Of a stretch of DNA of 12,088 nt, positions 1 through 6,193 are shown in pieces. The notes under the pieces were generated by a model that saw only the letters and a list, made by a program, of their open reading frames with translations, had not been told where the DNA came from and did not search any database. The stretch comes from Clostridia bacterium (GTDB lineage Bacteria; Bacillota; Clostridia; Peptostreptococcales; Anaerovoracaceae), in contig CAAEEA010000007.1 in NCBI GenBank assembly GCA_900754795.1, forward strand, positions 1 to 12,088, given 5' to 3'. The position numbers and the translations under genes were made by a program. Positions within the stretch are counted from its first letter, which is position 1, and every line of letters starts with the position of its first letter.

Positions 1-119
1 AAGAGATAAGGCGGACACATTGCGATAAATCCTTTATTTTCAAGGCTTTTGGAGGATTTTATTAAAACACTGTAACCTCTGTTGAAAGGTCATAATTTAC
101 TGATATTCAAATTGCATAT
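1..119. other. Left-edge non-coding stretch downstream of the antitoxin gene
   Basis: This AT-rich stretch follows the end of the antitoxin gene (which reads leftwards). I see no credible gene or tRNA in it. A 7-bp inverted repeat (AAATCCT at 27-33 and AGGATTT at 53-59, 19-nt loop) is too weak to call a terminator. The stretch may continue into a neighbour outside the window. Confidence 0.4.
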
Positions 120-1166
120 TTACACTATATCATATTTTTCTTTAAGATCATTAAACATGTTATATCCTATCATTTTCTCACGCTGCATCCTTCCCACAAC
201 GATTCCCGGAGAGATTCCTTGTTCCTGCGCAAATTTCAATATTGCTTGTTCCGACAAGTCCCATTCTGCGCAAAATTTCTTAAAGTCAATCTCTGGTATA
301 AGCGTATTAGCGGCCCATTCGTCTGCATCTTCTTCATCCTTTATTGATACGCCATCAAACCGTCCTATATGACCTAAAATAACATGGGCCAATTCATGAA
401 ACAAGCTAAACCAGAATTTATCTGCGTCTTTGCCTCTGGCTGTCATGCCGACTACGATTTTATTTCCATCTAAAAAAGATGCCCCCTGTAAAAACGATCC
501 ACTAAGGTGAGGGAGAAAAATCAAAGCTATTCCGTGATCGGCCAAACGATTTTTAATTTTGGGACAGAATTCATCAGGTTTCGCTACCGTCTGCTTCCGT
601 AGCTCTGGAATCGAAGCCAGCAGTCCTTTTATATCAATCGGCGCCGTACAAATATCGCGAGCCATAAGTTTTGCTTGCTGTGCCCACGCCATAAGAGCAA
701 GGTCGCTTTTTTCTGTGATAGCAAGTCTTCTACATGCGATTTGCGTAATCTGTTTATTCTCAAGCAAGGATAATTCTACCACTTCAAAATACTTGCGCAA
801 GTATACTACTTTTTCTTTAATATCCTTTGTTTGAGGAACCCAGCCGTAGGCAGCCATTTCATTATAAGGAAATTTCTTAGTTAATTCAGCATCGGCATCC
901 ATAGCGTTTTCCATAGTTACCTTAGCTATTTTTTCTCTATAGATAGACTCTAAATTGTTCCAGAATTTCGCCGGTATGCCGAGAACCATCTCCAATCTCA
1001 CTGCAACTCCAGGCGTAAGCTGTACTTCGCCATTGATCAATTTACTAATATGTTTTTCGGACATATCCATTCTGGCAGCAAATTCCTTCTGGCTCATCCC
1101 GCGTTCTCTCAACTGTTCTTTAATTGTAGCTCCCGGTGGCGTTGCAATATAATTACGACTTCTCAT
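120..1166 (-). CDS. higA: HigA-type antitoxin fused to an ImmA/IrrE (DUF955) zinc-peptidase domain
   Basis: This 348-residue protein is the likely antitoxin and autorepressor of the upstream HigB-like toxin. Residues 8-70 form a HigA-style XRE helix-turn-helix: the PPGATIKEQL entry, the MSQKEFAARM and SEKHISKLINGE segments, then LTPGVAVRLE and FWNNLE. A middle helical linker (about 75-210) leads to an ImmA/IrrE peptidase domain with HELAH at 257-261, the HExxH zinc motif, followed by an EEDADEWA stretch (278-285) that fits the third zinc-ligand region of the family. It is much longer than a plain HigA (about 100 residues). The ATG start is supported by AGAGGAGG ten bases upstream. It lies 27 nt after the toxin stop, in the toxin-first order of HigBA modules. 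Whether the peptidase cleaves the toxin or a phage or host repressor cannot be read from sequence. Confidence 0.92.
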   Translation of the reverse strand: MRSRNYIATPPGATIKEQLRERGMSQKEFAARMDMSEKHISKLINGEVQLTPGVAVRLEMVLGIPAKFWNNLESIYREKIAKVTMENAMDADAELTKKFPYNEMAAYGWVPQTKDIKEKVVYLRKYFEVVELSLLENKQITQIACRRLAITEKSDLALMAWAQQAKLMARDICTAPIDIKGLLASIPELRKQTVAKPDEFCPKIKNRLADHGIALIFLPHLSGSFLQGASFLDGNKIVVGMTARGKDADKFWFSLFHELAHVILGHIGRFDGVSIKDEEDADEWAANTLIPEIDFKKFCAEWDLSEQAILKFAQEQGISPGIVVGRMQREKMIGYNMFNDLKEKYDIV

Positions 1167-1193
1167 TATTATAATGCCTCCTCTTACATAATT

Positions 1194-1490
1194 TTAATGA
1201 TAATCCTTTATTTCAATAATACGCACAATTTGAAGGTCTTCGCTAAACTTTTCGAATATCAAACGATATGGATGTACTAAATCCATGGCATATTGCCCTT
1301 TTCTGTTGTTTGATAAGGGATGGCATCTGCCAATGTGAAATTGCACAAGCATTTCAACAGTATCTGCCGCTCGAATTTCATCAATTCGCTGATGTATTTT
1401 ATCGGCCATTTCCCTTCCATATTGCCTTTGAGCAGCTTCTGCACTACTGCAAACATTTTCTAATTTTTTATTTTTAAATACAATTTCCAA
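1194..1490 (-). CDS. higB: HigB/RelE-superfamily toxin (TTG start)
   Basis: A 98-residue basic protein of the HigB branch of the RelE/ParE toxins, which usually cleave mRNA on the ribosome. Visible family features are the MEIVFKNKKLE opening, a helical section rich in charged residues (QRQYGREMADKIHQRIDEIR), a GRCHPL turn, the QYAMDLVHPYRLIFE core strand region and the C-terminal IVRIIEIKDYH ending. The start codon is TTG (CAA at 1488-1490 on the plus strand). An AGAGG ribosome binding site seven bases upstream supports it, and no upstream ATG fits. The gene follows its own promoter and precedes the HigA-like gene, with which it forms a two-gene operon. Catalytic activity is inferred from family resemblance, not shown. 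Confidence 0.88.
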   Translation of the reverse strand: MEIVFKNKKLENVCSSAEAAQRQYGREMADKIHQRIDEIRAADTVEMLVQFHIGRCHPLSNNRKGQYAMDLVHPYRLIFEKFSEDLQIVRIIEIKDYH

Positions 1491-1509
1491 GTCCCAACCT
1501 CTTTTATTA

Positions 1510-1527
1510 TTAACCTTTGAGGTAAAT
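1510..1527. promoter_or_regulatory. Operator-like repeat O1 (downstream of the -10 box)
   Basis: TTAACCTTTGAGGTAAAT is an imperfect dyad (AACCT..AGGTAA type arms around a three-base centre). It differs from the second copy at 1568-1585 at one of 18 positions. It starts just past the -10 box and would cover the transcription start, a normal position for an antitoxin repressor site. Confidence 0.6.
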
Positions 1528-1529
1528 TT

Positions 1530-1558
1530 ATGATATCACAATTTTACTCTTCAGTCAA
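1530..1558 (-). promoter_or_regulatory. Promoter of the toxin-antitoxin operon
   Basis: On the minus strand there is TTGACT (-35, 1553-1558), a 17-bp spacer and TATCAT (-10, 1530-1535). The predicted start of transcription falls about 30-35 nt before the toxin's TTG codon. The two operator-like repeats lie directly on either side of it. Confidence 0.75.
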
Positions 1559-1567
1559 TTATAATAA

Positions 1568-1585
1568 TTAACCTTTTAGGTAAAT
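1568..1585. promoter_or_regulatory. Operator-like repeat O2 (upstream of the -35 box)
   Basis: TTAACCTTTTAGGTAAAT is the second copy of the dyad, 58 bp from the first. It sits about ten bases upstream of the -35 box and a few bases after the HIRAN stop codon. Two copies flanking a promoter suggest cooperative autorepression by the HigA-like protein; this is inference. Confidence 0.6.
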
Positions 1586-1589
1586 CCCT

Positions 1590-1988
1590 CTAATCCTTCA
1601 AATATATCCCCATCTCCAGTTTCAGCCACTTGCCTTTTATTTCTTTGGAGGTGATTTTGCCGAAAAGCAGCTTTCCGGCGTCCATCAGCCGTGAAAACAC
1701 GGCGTTGTCAGATTTTGGAACATAGCCGATCTTGACCCCGTCCGCGTTTTTGACGACGATAGCCTGCGGATCGTAAGGGTTGTCCGGCTCCCGGAAAAAC
1801 TCCAGCCGGTCGCCCTCCGCAAGATACGGCGCCATGTCCTCAATGCCCGTCACATGGGTCGTTCCGGCAACGTAGGTGTCAAATAGAAATATTTCCCGCT
1901 CAAAGGGCCTGGGCACGGCAAGTTCCCCATTTTTGCCATGGAGAAGGCTGACGATGTCTTTTCCGCCCGTCTTGATAATATCGCTCAT
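1590..1988 (-). CDS. Stand-alone HIRAN-domain protein
   Basis: A 132-residue protein whose residues about 35-107 match the HIRAN pattern: a FDTYVAG strand, GTTHVTGIEDM, L..GD.LEFFREPDNPYDPQAIVV, then GVKIGYVPKSDNAVFSRLMDAG. In eukaryotic HLTF/Rad5 the HIRAN domain binds single-stranded 3' DNA ends; small bacterial HIRAN proteins are usually uncharacterised, and DNA-end recognition here is an inference. There is no signal peptide or membrane segment, so it should be cytosolic. It is the last gene of the phosphatase-DUF2130-J-domain-HIRAN operon. Only three bases separate its ATG from the stop of the J-domain gene, and its ribosome binding site (GAGGTGA) overlaps that stop, so translation is probably coupled. 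No terminator separates it from the toxin-antitoxin promoter. Confidence 0.85.
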   Translation of the reverse strand: MSDIIKTGGKDIVSLLHGKNGELAVPRPFEREIFLFDTYVAGTTHVTGIEDMAPYLAEGDRLEFFREPDNPYDPQAIVVKNADGVKIGYVPKSDNAVFSRLMDAGKLLFGKITSKEIKGKWLKLEMGIYLKD

Positions 1989-1991
1989 GGG

Positions 1992-2792
1992 TCACCTCAA
2001 CATTTCTTTTATCGTTTTTTCATAGGCCGCGGCAGCTTCGCGAAGCTGTTCTATCAGCTCTGTCAGCTCGGCGCGCTTTTCGGCAATCTTCTCTCTGCTG
2101 TTGACAAGTTCTTTTACCGTATAAGGATATTCGCTTTTGATCTTCGCGATCTCCTCACGCAGGGCGGCGATGAGGCTGCAAAGCCTTTCTCGTTCCTTCT
2201 TCAGCGCGGTCAGACCGTCCTCTGTCTGCAGAGTAGCTTCGGGCTCGCAGACCATGGCGCTGATAAGACGCATGGCGTTTAGATCGCCGTTTTCGTAGGC
2301 GCGGACCGCGTTATGAAAAAGTTTGAGTTTTTCCGGCCCGGTTCCGGGATTCAGATCGGGATGAAGCGCTTTGACAACCGCGTGATAAAGCTTTTTCAGT
2401 TCCCCGGAATCTTCTTCGGAAAGGCTCGGACATTTATCGCGTTCAATGGCGGCGTTCATCCTGCTTATCTGCTCTTCGAGCCGGGCCTGATAGTCGGCGA
2501 ATTCCTCGTCGAGAGCTGATTCGATGTCGGAAAGGATGATCTTTTCCTGCCGGTTTTTTCGGGCTCTTATCAATTCCGTCTTGCGTTTTAGCCGCAGAAC
2601 CAGACAGTTTAATTCGTAGGCCTTGTACTCCAGATCGCCCAGGGCGAGCATGTATTCCATCTCAATATTTTTGCACTCGACAAGAGCCAGTTCATCCCTC
2701 TGATAGATCAGCATGGATATCTCCGCTCTGAGCTTGTCCACGTCGTCTTTGAGCTTTTCGCAGTCGGGAAAAAGAATAACGTTAGAGGTCAT
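1992..2792 (-). CDS. Coiled-coil protein with a central J-domain-like HPD motif
   Basis: A 266-residue, highly charged, mostly helical cytosolic protein. Long heptad-like stretches (about residues 12-118 and 193-263) flank a short J-domain-like core (about 125-180). The core has a helix YHAVVKAL, an HPD tripeptide at about 144-146 and a following helix KLKLFHNAVRAYENGD. In DnaJ proteins HPD is the loop that stimulates Hsp70 ATPase; here it is mid-protein rather than N-terminal. There are no zinc-finger or G/F regions, so this is a class-C type J protein at most. I chose ATG at 2790-2792 because AGGTG lies six bases before it; an in-frame GTG at 2799-2801 overlaps that site and would add three residues. 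It is the third gene of its operon, 37 nt after the DUF2130 gene. Confidence 0.8.
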   Translation of the reverse strand: MTSNVILFPDCEKLKDDVDKLRAEISMLIYQRDELALVECKNIEMEYMLALGDLEYKAYELNCLVLRLKRKTELIRARKNRQEKIILSDIESALDEEFADYQARLEEQISRMNAAIERDKCPSLSEEDSGELKKLYHAVVKALHPDLNPGTGPEKLKLFHNAVRAYENGDLNAMRLISAMVCEPEATLQTEDGLTALKKERERLCSLIAALREEIAKIKSEYPYTVKELVNSREKIAEKRAELTELIEQLREAAAAYEKTIKEMLR

Positions 2793-2829
2793 ATTTAGCA
2801 CCTTTACATCTGCGCCGCAAGCGGGCGTC

Positions 2830-4008
2830 TTATTTCAGCTCCTCGAATTTTTTGGCCATGGTCGGGTTCTTGCGTGTGAGCTTCTTGATTGTCAAGTCCT
2901 CGGCCTTGTTGTTGGCAAGGCGCAGATTGTCTTCCGAAGAAAGCAGCGCTTTCTTGGTTTTTTCCAGATGATCGATGGTCTTGTCGATTTCCTCTATGGC
3001 TGTCCTGAACTTATCGCTTGCCAGCCGGTAGTTGCGCGCGAATTTTTCCTTAAACTCGTTCAGGTCGTCCTCAAAATGGGTGATGTCGATGTTCTGCTCC
3101 CTCACCCGCGCCAGCTCCGCGCGGTATTGCAGGCTGTTTAAGGCGGCGTTGCGCAGCAGGGTGATGATTGGAATGAAAAACTGCGGCCGAATCACGTACA
3201 TTTTCGGATAGCGGTAGGAAACGTCGACGATGCCGGAGTTGTAGAGCTCGCTATCGGCTTCCAGCGTGCTGACGAGCACGGCATATTCGCAGCTTTTGTC
3301 GTTTCTGTCCTTGTCCAGCTTTTTGAAAAAGTCCTCATTCTTGTGCTTTGTGGCGGTAGCGTCCATTTCGTTTTTCATTTCAAACATGATGGAAATGAAC
3401 TCCACCCCGTCTTCGGAGGCCTCGCGATAGATGTAATCGCCTTTGGTGCCACCGCGGTCGTCGTTGTCCTTCTCGAAATAGGCGTGCCGGAAAGCTGTCG
3501 CGCGCAGCTTGTTGAATTCGATCTCGCAATGCTGTTCGAGGCTCTCACCGACCATCTTGGTGGACTGGCGGAGCTTGAAATCCTTGTAGTAGGCGAGCTC
3601 ATCTTCTTTGCGCCTGAGTTCGCCGTCATATTTTTCGGCGAGGGACTTTTCCTTGAGTTCCCACTCAGCGTCTTTCAGTACGATCTGATTTTCCAGCTCG
3701 GAAATCCTGCTGTCCCTGTCCTGCACGGCGTCGCGGACGGCAAGCTCGGTGCCGGCCTTGCTGAGCTCGATGTCGCTTTTGAGCCGGGCGATCTCCTTTT
3801 CCAGCTTGCTTTTGGTCTCGGCAAACTCGCGCTCTTTATCGGAAACAGCGAGCCGGACAGCTGAATCCTTCTCGTTTTTATATATGTCCTCCCTTTCTGC
3901 GAGCTCACGGGCAAATTCGCTGTCGCGCACCTGCCTGACGATAGCGGCGTAACCGGCCTCGTCTACCTGGAAAATCTTACCGCAGTTTGGGCATTTTATC
4001 TCTTGCAT
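2830..4008 (-). CDS. DUF2130 protein (coiled coil plus PD-(D/E)XK-like domain)
   Basis: A 392-residue protein matching the DUF2130 family. It opens with a CPNCG half zinc-ribbon (residues 6-10) and the FQVDEAGYAAIVRQVRD segment, followed by a long coiled coil (about 30-140). The conserved domain (about 150-300) carries EFNKLR, GGTKGDYIY, IMFEMKNE, KHKNEDFFKKLDKDR, CEYAVLVSTLE and YVIRPQFFIPII. D191 followed by E210-x-K212 has the spacing of a PD-(D/E)XK nuclease core, and the glutamate-rich helix before it (155-164) fits too. Nuclease activity is therefore possible but unproven. A second coiled coil ends the protein (310-375). The ATG at 4006-4008 is chosen over an upstream one because GGAGG lies seven bases before it; it overlaps the phosphatase stop by one base (TAATG). 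Confidence 0.88.
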   Translation of the reverse strand: MQEIKCPNCGKIFQVDEAGYAAIVRQVRDSEFARELAEREDIYKNEKDSAVRLAVSDKEREFAETKSKLEKEIARLKSDIELSKAGTELAVRDAVQDRDSRISELENQIVLKDAEWELKEKSLAEKYDGELRRKEDELAYYKDFKLRQSTKMVGESLEQHCEIEFNKLRATAFRHAYFEKDNDDRGGTKGDYIYREASEDGVEFISIMFEMKNEMDATATKHKNEDFFKKLDKDRNDKSCEYAVLVSTLEADSELYNSGIVDVSYRYPKMYVIRPQFFIPIITLLRNAALNSLQYRAELARVREQNIDITHFEDDLNEFKEKFARNYRLASDKFRTAIEEIDKTIDHLEKTKKALLSSEDNLRLANNKAEDLTIKKLTRKNPTMAKKFEELK

Positions 4009-4493
4009 TACGTTACCTCCGATTGAGCTTTTATTTTTTTCTGCCGCCTTTTCCACGCTGCCACAAGCCCGTCGTACACAACCCTGTTAGGCGAGCCGCC
4101 GCTAAAGTACCGGCTGTTGTCGCCGCCAAACAGTTTAACGGCAAATGCGCCCACCGCGCGGGAACGGGACTGACCTCCGTAACAGTGAATGAGCAGGGTG
4201 TCAACGTCTCGGTGCGCGAGGATGAAGTCGATAATCCTGTCGGCCATTTCCTCAGAAAACATGACCGCCCCGGGCATTTCCCGCACTATATCGTCAAAAT
4301 ACAATGTGAGCACGCCGCGGCAGAACTTGTTTTCGGCGAACATAACGCCGAAACCTCCGGCGTGGGTATCCTGAATGGATATGACCGCGTAGCTGTCCCT
4401 GCGTTCGGCCAGATCTTCGAGACCGAAAGGATAGTAGTGCTGCATGACATAATCGAACGCGTCGTCTAAGGATCTGACTATTACCTTTTTCAT
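4008..4493 (-). CDS. Predicted protein tyrosine phosphatase (CX5R family)
   Basis: A 161-residue cytosolic protein with the cysteine phosphatase loop HCYGGQSR at 103-110: C104 would be the nucleophile and R110 the phosphate-binding arginine, followed by SRAVGAFAVKLFGG. Upstream, YAVISIQD and LTLYFDDI fit the strands and a possible general-acid aspartate (67/68) of the small dual-specificity-like bacterial phosphatases. The C-terminus is lysine/arginine-rich. ATG at 4493 is preferred because GGAGG lies six bases before it; the reading frame stays open for 42 more codons upstream but has no comparable site there. It is the first gene of the four-gene operon, joined to DUF2130 by TAATG. The substrate is unknown; a phosphorylated operon partner is one possibility. 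Confidence 0.82.
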   Translation of the reverse strand: MKKVIVRSLDDAFDYVMQHYYPFGLEDLAERRDSYAVISIQDTHAGGFGVMFAENKFCRGVLTLYFDDIVREMPGAVMFSEEMADRIIDFILAHRDVDTLLIHCYGGQSRSRAVGAFAVKLFGGDNSRYFSGGSPNRVVYDGLVAAWKRRQKKIKAQSEVT

Positions 4494-4537
4494 GGCTGAC
4501 CTCCTTATATGCCGCTTCACGTTATCTTGTTGTCTAT

Positions 4538-4566
4538 AGAATAGCACACCGTTTTTTGTTTGGAAA
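4538..4566 (-). promoter_or_regulatory. Weak candidate promoter of the phosphatase operon
   Basis: On the minus strand TTTCCA (4561-4566), 17 bp, then TATTCT (4538-4543). Each hexamer matches consensus at only four of six positions, so this is tentative; a TTGACC...TACCAT pair slightly upstream is an alternative. Confidence 0.3.
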
Positions 4567-4620
4567 GCTAAATTTGCTTCTTTTCCTGCCATGGTATCCG
4601 CCGGTGTCAAAACGGTCAAT

Positions 4621-4736
4621 GCCGGTCAGCACAGCTGCCGCAGGACGGGCGTTCCACCTTTTCGAGCCGAGTTTGCAAAATCAGGTGGAACGCGATTAAA
4701 TATACGGACACATCCATAATTGAACACATGACCGGC
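4621..4736. repeat. Nested inverted repeat in the gap beside the phosphatase operon
   Basis: The gap between the phosphatase start and the tRNA (about 330 bases) has no gene. It contains a perfect 11-bp inverted repeat, GCGTTCCACCT (4649-4659) and AGGTGGAACGC (4683-4693), with a 23-nt spacer. An outer 8-bp pair, GCCGGTCA (4621-4628) and TGACCGGC (4729-4736), encloses it. There is no T-run after either arm, so it is not a standard terminator. It could be a structured leader RNA, a protein-binding site or a recombination remnant; the sequence does not decide. Confidence 0.55.
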
Positions 4737-4774
4737 CTGCGCGGTTACCCCGCGCGCGGTAGTTTATCACATGC

Positions 4775-4803
4775 AAAAAGGCACCTGCATTAGGTGCCTT
4801 TTT
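4775..4803 (-). terminator. Strong terminator after tRNA-Leu
   Basis: Twelve-base arms AAAAAGGCACCT and AGGTGCCTTTTT around a GCATT loop. Both strands end in a T-run, so it can act in both directions; its obvious client is the tRNA-Leu transcript on the minus strand. Confidence 0.9.
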
Positions 4804-4821
4804 GTTGAAATTCTAAGATTT

Positions 4822-4908
4822 TGGTGCGGATAAAAGGATTCGAACCTTCATGAAGGAACCTTCACACGGACCTGAACCGTGCGCGTCTGCCAATTCCGCC
4901 ATATCCGC
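4822..4908 (-). tRNA. tRNA-Leu (anticodon CAG)
   Basis: An 87-nt class II tRNA. The acceptor arms GCGGATA and TATCCGC pair perfectly, followed by discriminator A and an encoded CCA (4822-4824). The anticodon loop reads TTCAGGT, giving CAG (4872-4874) for CUG leucine codons. The variable arm is long (TGAA..TTCA stem), as expected for leucine, and the T loop is TTCGAAT. Its own promoter and terminator flank it. Confidence 0.97.
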
Positions 4909-4941
4909 ATGTCTGACAGGTTTTCTGCTGTCGACATTCCT

Positions 4942-4970
4942 ATTCTACTACATCTTAACTCAGATTTCAA
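4942..4970 (-). promoter_or_regulatory. Promoter of tRNA-Leu inside the end of the permease gene
   Basis: TTGAAA (4965-4970), a 17-bp spacer and TAGAAT (4942-4947) on the minus strand. The -35 box lies in the last sense codons of the AI-2E-family gene. Predicted transcription would start about 25-30 nt before the mature tRNA 5' end. Confidence 0.7.
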
Positions 4971-6099
4971 GAGAAATTTTCTTTTTATTTAATCTATTAT
5001 ATACATTTCTTCTCAGGAGCGTATAGAGTACCGAGAACAGAGGAATGAACACGATCATTCCCAGTATGCCTGAGATATTTCCGCCAACGACAACAGCAAA
5101 AAGCGTCCACAGCGCCGGCAGTCCCACAGATCCGCCGACTACGCGCGGGTAGATGACCTGACCTTCTATCTGCTGAACTATGAAAAATACTACAATGAAC
5201 CAGAAAGCCTGGCGTAGACTTTCAAGAGCTATCAGAAGCACTCCGAGGATCAGCCCTATAAACGCTCCGATATACGGGATCAGCGCCATTGAGCCGATAG
5301 TTACCGCGATGGTGGCCGCATAAGGGAACCCGCCGATGGTGAGCACGGCAAAAAACATGGCGCCCAGTATGAAAGCTTCCAGACACTGCCCGGAAAGGAA
5401 TCTCGCGAAAGTAGTGTACGAAAGTGAAGCAATTCGGCAGATCTCATCAGCCCATGATTTTCTGAAATAAGCGTATATTATCTGCCTTGCCTGACGGCCG
5501 AGTTTTTTCTTGCTCGCGAGAATGTACAGAGCGAAGATAAGACCGAACAGCAGATTGGTCATCGTGCTGAAAACGCTGGTAGCCGTTTCGCTGACCGTTG
5601 TCAGCAGTTTAAGACCGCTCTCTCTTATAGTCTCAGTAATGTTGGCCGCGTTAATCTCCGGAAAATATTTCTGTATAAATTCCGTGTTGATCCCATGGGA
5701 GTCCAGAGCGGCGATCCATCCGGGATAGGACTGCTGTATGGACTCGGCTATGCCTCTGACCGCCTGAGCCAGATTGGGGAAAATTACTCTGCCTATAAAA
5801 AAGATTGCCAGAACAAAGACCGCCAGAGTCACGATCATACATAACGGCGTTCTGGCTTTTGCTATTATTTTGCTGTAGCTGCGGCGCTGCAGCCTGTCGA
5901 TCTGTCTTTCAAAAAAGCTCATGGGTACGTTCATTATAAACGCCATGGCTCCTCCGACGATCAGCGGCATACAAAGCCCTACGCATAAGTTGACTATGCC
6001 GAGCACTTCGCTGAAATTGAGCACGGCAGCCAGGAGCAAGACTCCTGTGACTATCAGCGCCAGATTTTGCTTGAATTTATCGTCAGGTTTCATATTCAT
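4960..6099 (-). CDS. AI-2E family transporter (UPF0118/PerM family permease)
   Basis: A 379-residue integral membrane protein with the AI-2E family layout: hydrophobic spans near residues 11-28, 33-57 and 85-108, an extracytoplasmic or amphipathic section (about 110-175), then spans near 178-196, 236-257, 260-293, 297-312 and 327-365. Family motifs seen are IPYIGAFIG (274-282) and QQIEGQVIYPRVVG followed by GLPALW (309-331). Members range from autoinducer-2 exporters to ion antiporters, so the substrate is not predictable; no quorum-sensing gene is nearby. The first ATG is used, with AAGGGG nine bases upstream; a second ATG two codons later is possible. It has its own promoter, and no terminator separates it from the tRNA downstream. 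Length is normal for the family. Confidence 0.92.
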   Translation of the reverse strand: MNMKPDDKFKQNLALIVTGVLLLAAVLNFSEVLGIVNLCVGLCMPLIVGGAMAFIMNVPMSFFERQIDRLQRRSYSKIIAKARTPLCMIVTLAVFVLAIFFIGRVIFPNLAQAVRGIAESIQQSYPGWIAALDSHGINTEFIQKYFPEINAANITETIRESGLKLLTTVSETATSVFSTMTNLLFGLIFALYILASKKKLGRQARQIIYAYFRKSWADEICRIASLSYTTFARFLSGQCLEAFILGAMFFAVLTIGGFPYAATIAVTIGSMALIPYIGAFIGLILGVLLIALESLRQAFWFIVVFFIVQQIEGQVIYPRVVGGSVGLPALWTLFAVVVGGNISGILGMIVFIPLFSVLYTLLRRNVYNRLNKKKISLEI

Positions 6100-6133
6100 A
6101 CTATTGTACCCCTTTTTTACGTCTCTGTTGTCT

Positions 6134-6162
6134 ATTTTACAGGTCGCAGAGGGTTTTGTAAA
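6134..6162 (-). promoter_or_regulatory. Promoter of the AI-2E-family permease gene
   Basis: TTTACA (6157-6162), a 17-bp spacer and TAAAAT (6134-6139) on the minus strand, each five of six to consensus. This gives a leader of about 28 nt before the ATG at 6099. Confidence 0.7.
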
Positions 6163-6193
6163 GGTGTTTTGCCGCTATTAAAAAACGCGCCTT

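Noticed and set aside
21..33. TGCGATAAATCC near the left edge as a copy of the tRNA-Leu 3' end (att site)
   Set aside because: Only a short gapped match to TGCGGATAAAAGG; too weak to be an attachment repeat.
3343..3864. Plus-strand open frame of 173 codons inside the DUF2130 gene
   Set aside because: Antisense shadow of a strongly recognised coding region in GC-rich DNA.
4494..4619. N-terminal extension of the phosphatase reading frame up to 4619
   Set aside because: No ribosome binding site, the extension does not resemble the family, and GGAGG six bases before the ATG at 4493 marks the start.
12..4713. Shared 9-mer CGGACACAT at about 12-20 and 4705-4713 as possible element ends
   Set aside because: Nine-base matches are expected by chance hundreds of times in 12 kb, and the flanks do not align.
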